From RI-106 sp964496875 (lineage in GTDB: Bacteria; Cyanobacteriota; Vampirovibrionia; Obscuribacterales; Obscuribacteraceae): DNA of 64,000 bases. The notes below the pieces were generated by a model that was not told the origin of the DNA, ran no database searches, and saw only the letters and a program-made list of their open reading frames with translations. Positions within the stretch are counted from its first letter, which is position 1. Each line of letters opens with the position of its first letter. Shown here in pieces: positions 60,313 through 64,000 of this stretch. The position numbers were made by a program, and so were the translations under genes. The stretch covers positions 124,001 through 188,000 of the forward strand of contig CAZCBH010000001.1 of assembly GCA_964496875.1 (NCBI GenBank), given 5' to 3'.

Positions 60313-61380
60313 CTAATTTAGTTCGAAGCCCTGGGTGAAAGGGACATTTATCGCCGGTGTGCCTGTGCCGAGATCCAGATCCAGGTTGGGAATCGAAACC
60401 GAATTGGACTTTTTCTTAGCTCTCAACCAGTGCTCTCGGACCATAAGGGTGAAGCTGCCGTTACGCTCGAACTCTTGATCTTCCAGGCACTTTACCAGGG
60501 GCTTTTGAAAGTCATAGACCTTGAAAACAATGGTCCCTTTCATGCCGGCTCGTTTCATAGTAGCCAGAACGAATTTGACAACATCTTCGCAAAGGTGTTC
60601 CCAGCCCTGGTTGACATATACCTCTATATGAAAGTCTCCCTGGCTGTGAGCGCTTATCTTGGCAGCGCAGGGAATCACTCCTCTCTCCTTCTCATCTGCC
60701 ACCCAGAACCAGCGTTTGCGCCGCATCAGTCTTCTGGTCATCTTTTCGAAGGTGTCGGCATTGAGCTCTGGTACGTAATAGTCATCCGGAACCAGCTCCA
60801 GTACTCTCCTCACGTCCTCGGGCAGGACCGATTGATGAAGGTCGTATATCCGCTCCCGGTCTTCGGGCTGGGCGATTCTGAATTTACTGAGAATGTCCTC
60901 GCACTGGGGCGGATGATAGTCAATCGGTACCTGGTAATAGGTAAAGCCGCTGCACTTGCGAAAGCCGCAGCTATGAAGGAGTTTGAGACCGGCCATGTTC
61001 TCGTTGGCCGCTTCCGAAATAAAGTGGTTGATACCCTGACCGCCGAAGAGAGCCAGTACATATTTGAGGAGTTCCTGACCGATGCCCCTGCCCCGGTGAT
61101 TTTTGTTGACTACCAGTTGATTGACCCGCCAGCAGCCATTGCTCTTGCCCAGGGCGTCCACCGAAATCAGCCCCAGGACAACGCCGTCATCTTTAGCCAG
61201 GTAAACCGAAGGACCGATGTGGAGATTGCAGGGAAGCCAGTGCTGCCAGAATTTCAATCCGCTGCCCAGGATCTTCTCTTCCTGGCAGAAGCTTTCATAG
61301 GGCACCGGAGCATCCTGGTGACGGAGCAGGGCTCTCACCTGGGTGGCATCGGTACTGAAGAAGGGTTGTATCTTTATCAT
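60313..61380 (-). CDS. GNAT-family N-acetyltransferase, two-domain
   Basis: At 355 residues the N-terminal half is a clear GNAT domain with the acetyl-CoA-binding motif A, VNKNHRGRGIGQELLKYVLALFG (about residues 91-113), followed by NENMAGLKLLHSCGFRK. Residues 170-330 form a second GNAT-like region without an obvious Q/RxxGxG/A loop, so it may be a degenerate copy. The substrate is unknown. It stands upstream of the rpsL unit on the same strand but with a 200-base gap, so it is likely a separate transcript. Confidence 0.8.
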   Translation of the reverse strand: MIKIQPFFSTDATQVRALLRHQDAPVPYESFCQEEKILGSGLKFWQHWLPCNLHIGPSVYLAKDDGVVLGLISVDALGKSNGCWRVNQLVVNKNHRGRGIGQELLKYVLALFGGQGINHFISEAANENMAGLKLLHSCGFRKCSGFTYYQVPIDYHPPQCEDILSKFRIAQPEDRERIYDLHQSVLPEDVRRVLELVPDDYYVPELNADTFEKMTRRLMRRKRWFWVADEKERGVIPCAAKISAHSQGDFHIEVYVNQGWEHLCEDVVKFVLATMKRAGMKGTIVFKVYDFQKPLVKCLEDQEFERNGSFTLMVREHWLRAKKKSNSVSIPNLDLDLGTGTPAINVPFTQGFELN

Positions 61381-61519
61381 CTGCTTCCGACCAGGGCTAA
61401 ACGGCTGTTTAACCCCATTCTAGTCTATTTCTAAGCGGGCTTTGTAAAATTGACCCGGCGGCAGTCCGCCAGGTTGCTATATATAGGTAGAATAGAAAGT
61501 TCAAGATCGGAACTTTCCT

Positions 61520-61996
61520 ATGACAAAAGAGAGCCCAAAATCAAACGTCAATAAGGTGGCAGCGGACAACCGTCGCGCTCGCCACGAATATCACGTGCTC
61601 GAGACCATCGAGTGCGGTATTGAACTCTCCGGCACCGAGGTCAAATCTATAAGAGCCGGGCAATGTAATCTGAAAGACAGTCATGCCCGTATCGAGAATG
61701 GTGAGGTCTATTTATACAACAGCCATATCTCTCCTTACGATCACGGCAATCGTTTCAACCATGAACCGACCAGGAAAAGACGATTATTGTTGAACAAAAA
61801 AGAAATACAGAAAATCAAATCCAAAATTCAAGAAAAGGGTCTCACTCTCATTCCGCTTCGGCTATACTTCAAATCTAATTGGGTAAAGGTCGAGCTTGGA
61901 TTGTGCAAAGGTAAGAAGTTGTATGACAAGCGCGAAGATATGGCCAAGCGCGATAGCCAGAGACAGATTGAAAGAGTGATGAAAAGCAATCGTTAA
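61520..61996 (+). CDS. smpB: SsrA-binding protein SmpB
   Basis: The 158 residues include RARHEYHVLETIECGIELSGTEVKSIRAGQCNLKDSHARIENGEVYLYNSHISPYDHGNRFNHEPTRKRRLLLNKKEI and the basic C-terminus KKLYDKREDMAKRDSQRQIERVMK. SmpB brings tmRNA to stalled ribosomes. Length matches the family. The first about 13 residues are variable and lysine-rich. Confidence 0.95.
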   Translation: MTKESPKSNVNKVAADNRRARHEYHVLETIECGIELSGTEVKSIRAGQCNLKDSHARIENGEVYLYNSHISPYDHGNRFNHEPTRKRRLLLNKKEIQKIKSKIQEKGLTLIPLRLYFKSNWVKVELGLCKGKKLYDKREDMAKRDSQRQIERVMKSNR

Positions 61997-62029
61997 CAGG
62001 CCGGGTTTCAGGAGCGAGAGATTTCTCAT

Positions 62030-64000
62030 ATGTCGTTACGCAGGGCTTTTCTATTGTCATCCTTTGTGGTGTTGTATTTGATACTGTCCGCAATCTTGTC
62101 GCAGCCGGTCGCGGCGGCAGAGAATCCGACGCCCCTTGCGGTCTATAGAAGCAAAATAAACGAGAACACTTATCAAGACCAGCATCTGGGCACTTTTTCC
62201 AAGGACTACGATGAGTTCAAGCGCAATCTCTCCTCTTCTAATGTGCGTTTCGACGAACTCGACGACAATCAGGTCGCCGAAGGCAAAGCCAGGCTCTCTA
62301 AGTATAAATTGATAGTGGTACCGATGCTGGTGGATCTACCGGCTGATTCCGCGTCTGGGTTAAAAGAGTATTTTCTTGGTGGCGGCAAGCTTCTAGTCAC
62401 CGATGGTGGTGGCCAGCAACAGCCGGGCGCAAGGGCCCTGGTAGACCTGCTGGGAGTATCAGTCGATGCCCAGAGAACTTTCAAGAGTCCCACCAAATTA
62501 GCCTGGGTGGACACTCCGCTTCCGATAGAAGCCGATTTCGCTGTGGGCTCCCAAGTTGCAACACTCAAAATTGGAGCCGATACCCGCGCTATCGCCAAAT
62601 GGAAGGACGAAGGTGGTGCCGGTCAAATCGCCATCGCCCGTCGCGGTAATGGTGCTTATCTAACATGGATCCCCGGATTGCAGGGCGACCTGACCACCAA
62701 TGCTCGATTTCTGGCCATGACTCTGGATGAACTCGCCCCTGGTATCACCCAGGAAGCGGTGGTGCAGATAAGTTTCGCCGAGTATCAATCTATAAAAAGC
62801 GAGTTGGATTATCTGAACAAGAGGACGGAAGAAGCAATAAAAACCGCTGCCCAGGCAGAATTTGCCGTTCCCATAAACGAGATCAAAGCCAATTATCAGG
62901 AAGCCCTCGGCAATGTCGATTCCTTTCATAGCGCTTATAAAGAGAGGCGATTTCAAATAGCCGATGAACATTTAAACAAAGCAAGACATTTATTTGCCCT
63001 TGCCTTCGCACAGTCCATGCCGGTTCGAGCTATCGAAGCCCGTTCCATCTGGCTGGATAGGGGCACCATCGTCGCCACCAAAAGTCCCCAGGGTATGGTC
63101 GACTTATTCGGACGGTTGAAGAAAGCCGGTATCAACGTGGTCTATTTCGAGACCAATAACGCCGGCTTCACTATGTACCCGAGTAAACTCACCGAACAGA
63201 ACCCCGAAACCTTGGGATGGAGCCCTCTGGCGGTTGCGGTTCAAGAAGCCCGTAAACACGGCATGGAGATTCATGCCTGGCTCTGGATATTCAACGTGGG
63301 CAACATGAGACATAACCCGATTATCGGCAAAGCCGCCGATTTTCCCGGTCCTGTCCTCAAACGTTATGATTTCAACTGGGCCATGGCTTCTAAAACGGGT
63401 TCTCTTGTCCCTCCGAATCAATCGGAATATTGGATCGATCCAAGCAATACCGAATGTCGCACCTATGTCAAAAACTTGATTCGTGAGGTGACAGCTAATT
63501 TCGATGTGGACGGCATCCAGCTCGACTATATTCGCTATCCCTTCAACAATGTCGGCTCGGAAATGGGCTTCAATTGGCATTCCCGGGTGAAGTTCGAACA
63601 GCAGACCGGTCTCAGCCTCGATGACCTCAACGAAGAGACCCGGGAGTTGTTCGTCGCCTGGAAAACCCAGCAGGTCAACGAAATGGTCAAAGAGGTGTCG
63701 GATATGCTCAGGACCGAAAAGCCGAAGTGTCGCATCTCTGCCGCCGTTTATGCCTTCCCCAGAAGAATGCGGGTCAATGCTGTTCAACAAGAGTGGGAAA
63801 CATGGGTGGCTAATGGCTGGATCGACACACTCAACCCCATGACCTATGCCGACAGTCCCAAGAAGCTTGCGATCATGGCTGATTTTTGCCGAGAGTCGAC
63901 TTCTGACAAGGCTCTGGTCTTCCCCGGTCTGGCCATAATGCGGGTTGATACGGCAGGGTTGATAGAGCAGCTTGATACCGCCCGTGCCACCGGAACGCTG
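62030..64000 (+). CDS. Family-10-like glycosyl hydrolase (GHL10/YddW-type), 3' end beyond the window
   Basis: ATG 62030, with GGAGCGAGAG upstream, opens a frame that stays open to the window end (657 codons so far). A signal peptide (1-29) leads a region of about 240 residues with a GATase-like VVPMLVDLPADSA...GGGKLLVTDGGGQ fold, then a helical linker (245-315) and the GHL10 domain (from about 325): ARSIWLDRGTIVA, GINVVYFETNNAGF, HAWLWIFNVGN, DGIQLDYIRYPF with a likely catalytic Asp, and PRRMRVNAVQQEWETWVANGWIDTLNPMTYAD. Such enzymes are secreted glycan hydrolases, often linked to peptidoglycan or exopolysaccharide. The incomplete C-terminus prevents a full domain call. Confidence 0.8.
   Translation, partial: MSLRRAFLLSSFVVLYLILSAILSQPVAAAENPTPLAVYRSKINENTYQDQHLGTFSKDYDEFKRNLSSSNVRFDELDDNQVAEGKARLSKYKLIVVPMLVDLPADSASGLKEYFLGGGKLLVTDGGGQQQPGARALVDLLGVSVDAQRTFKSPTKLAWVDTPLPIEADFAVGSQVATLKIGADTRAIAKWKDEGGAGQIAIARRGNGAYLTWIPGLQGDLTTNARFLAMTLDELAPGITQEAVVQISFAEYQSIKSELDYLNKRTEEAIKTAAQAEFAVPINEIKANYQEALGNVDSFHSAYKERRFQIADEHLNKARHLFALAFAQSMPVRAIEARSIWLDRGTIVATKSPQGMVDLFGRLKKAGINVVYFETNNAGFTMYPSKLTEQNPETLGWSPLAVAVQEARKHGMEIHAWLWIFNVGNMRHNPIIGKAADFPGPVLKRYDFNWAMASKTGSLVPPNQSEYWIDPSNTECRTYVKNLIREVTANFDVDGIQLDYIRYPFNNVGSEMGFNWHSRVKFEQQTGLSLDDLNEETRELFVAWKTQQVNEMVKEVSDMLRTEKPKCRISAAVYAFPRRMRVNAVQQEWETWVANGWIDTLNPMTYADSPKKLAIMADFCRESTSDKALVFPGLAIMRVDTAGLIEQLDTARATGTL

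Overview
The window reads as chromosomal DNA of a non-photosynthetic, aerobically respiring relative of the Cyanobacteria (Melainabacteria/Vampirovibrionia, most like the Obscuribacterales). This is inference. It rests on genes I recognise as cyanobacterial-type (an IctB-like polytopic protein at 39981-41450, a DUF4330 protein at 41450-41953, a HAS-barrel protein at 50264-50914) sitting beside a cbb3-type oxidase operon and a futalosine-pathway menaquinone gene, with no photosynthesis gene. No phage, transposon, CRISPR array or rRNA was seen. Base composition looks even, and genes are dense; several convergent pairs overlap at their 3' ends.

Layout. 1-6.2 kb: secreted TPR protein, MqnA, pyrimidine-nucleoside phosphorylase, lipoate/octanoate transferase, small TPR and coiled-coil proteins. 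6.3-13.6 kb: aspartate kinase, a thioredoxin-like gene interrupted by an in-frame TGA (candidate selenoprotein), urocanase, methylmalonyl-CoA mutase large subunit, Na+/Ca2+ exchanger. 13.7-24.6 kb: acyl-CoA synthetase, a degenerate RNase J paralogue, MscS channel, GAF/HD-GYP protein, signal peptidase I, glycine decarboxylase subunit 1, peptidyl-tRNA hydrolase.

24.7-35.7 kb is the most unusual region. It is one long plus-strand operon that encodes a cbb3-type oxygen reductase (CcoN, a dihaem CcoO/CcoP-like fusion, CcoS-like and 50-aa membrane proteins, a dihaem lipoprotein). It then encodes a Rieske protein, a b6/subunit IV-like cytochrome b that keeps only one haem-ligand pair, two small membrane proteins, a second cytochrome b that keeps all four haem histidines and carries two [4Fe-4S] motifs, an MvhD-like iron-sulfur protein and a 41-aa membrane peptide. 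An IPT-domain protein and a cyclase-family hydrolase close it. I infer a menaquinol:oxygen supercomplex with an extra route from the membrane haems to a cytoplasmic iron-sulfur carrier. MqnA elsewhere in the window suits menaquinol as donor.

36-46.7 kb: lipoproteins and secreted proteins, a TadG-like protein with a clear terminator, the IctB-like/DUF4330 pair, a heptose-kinase-like PfkB protein with a long N-terminal extension, a TauE/SafE exporter. 46.7-53.5 kb: slipin, RsmB, Fmt, an Sm-like small protein, HAS-barrel protein, lipoprotein, two dipeptide-type ABC permeases. 53.5-64 kb: tRNA-Cys and tRNA-Val with promoters and a terminator, a shortened DUF1501 protein, TPR lipoprotein, fusA, rpsG, rpsL, a GNAT protein, SmpB, and a family-10-like glycosyl hydrolase running off the end.
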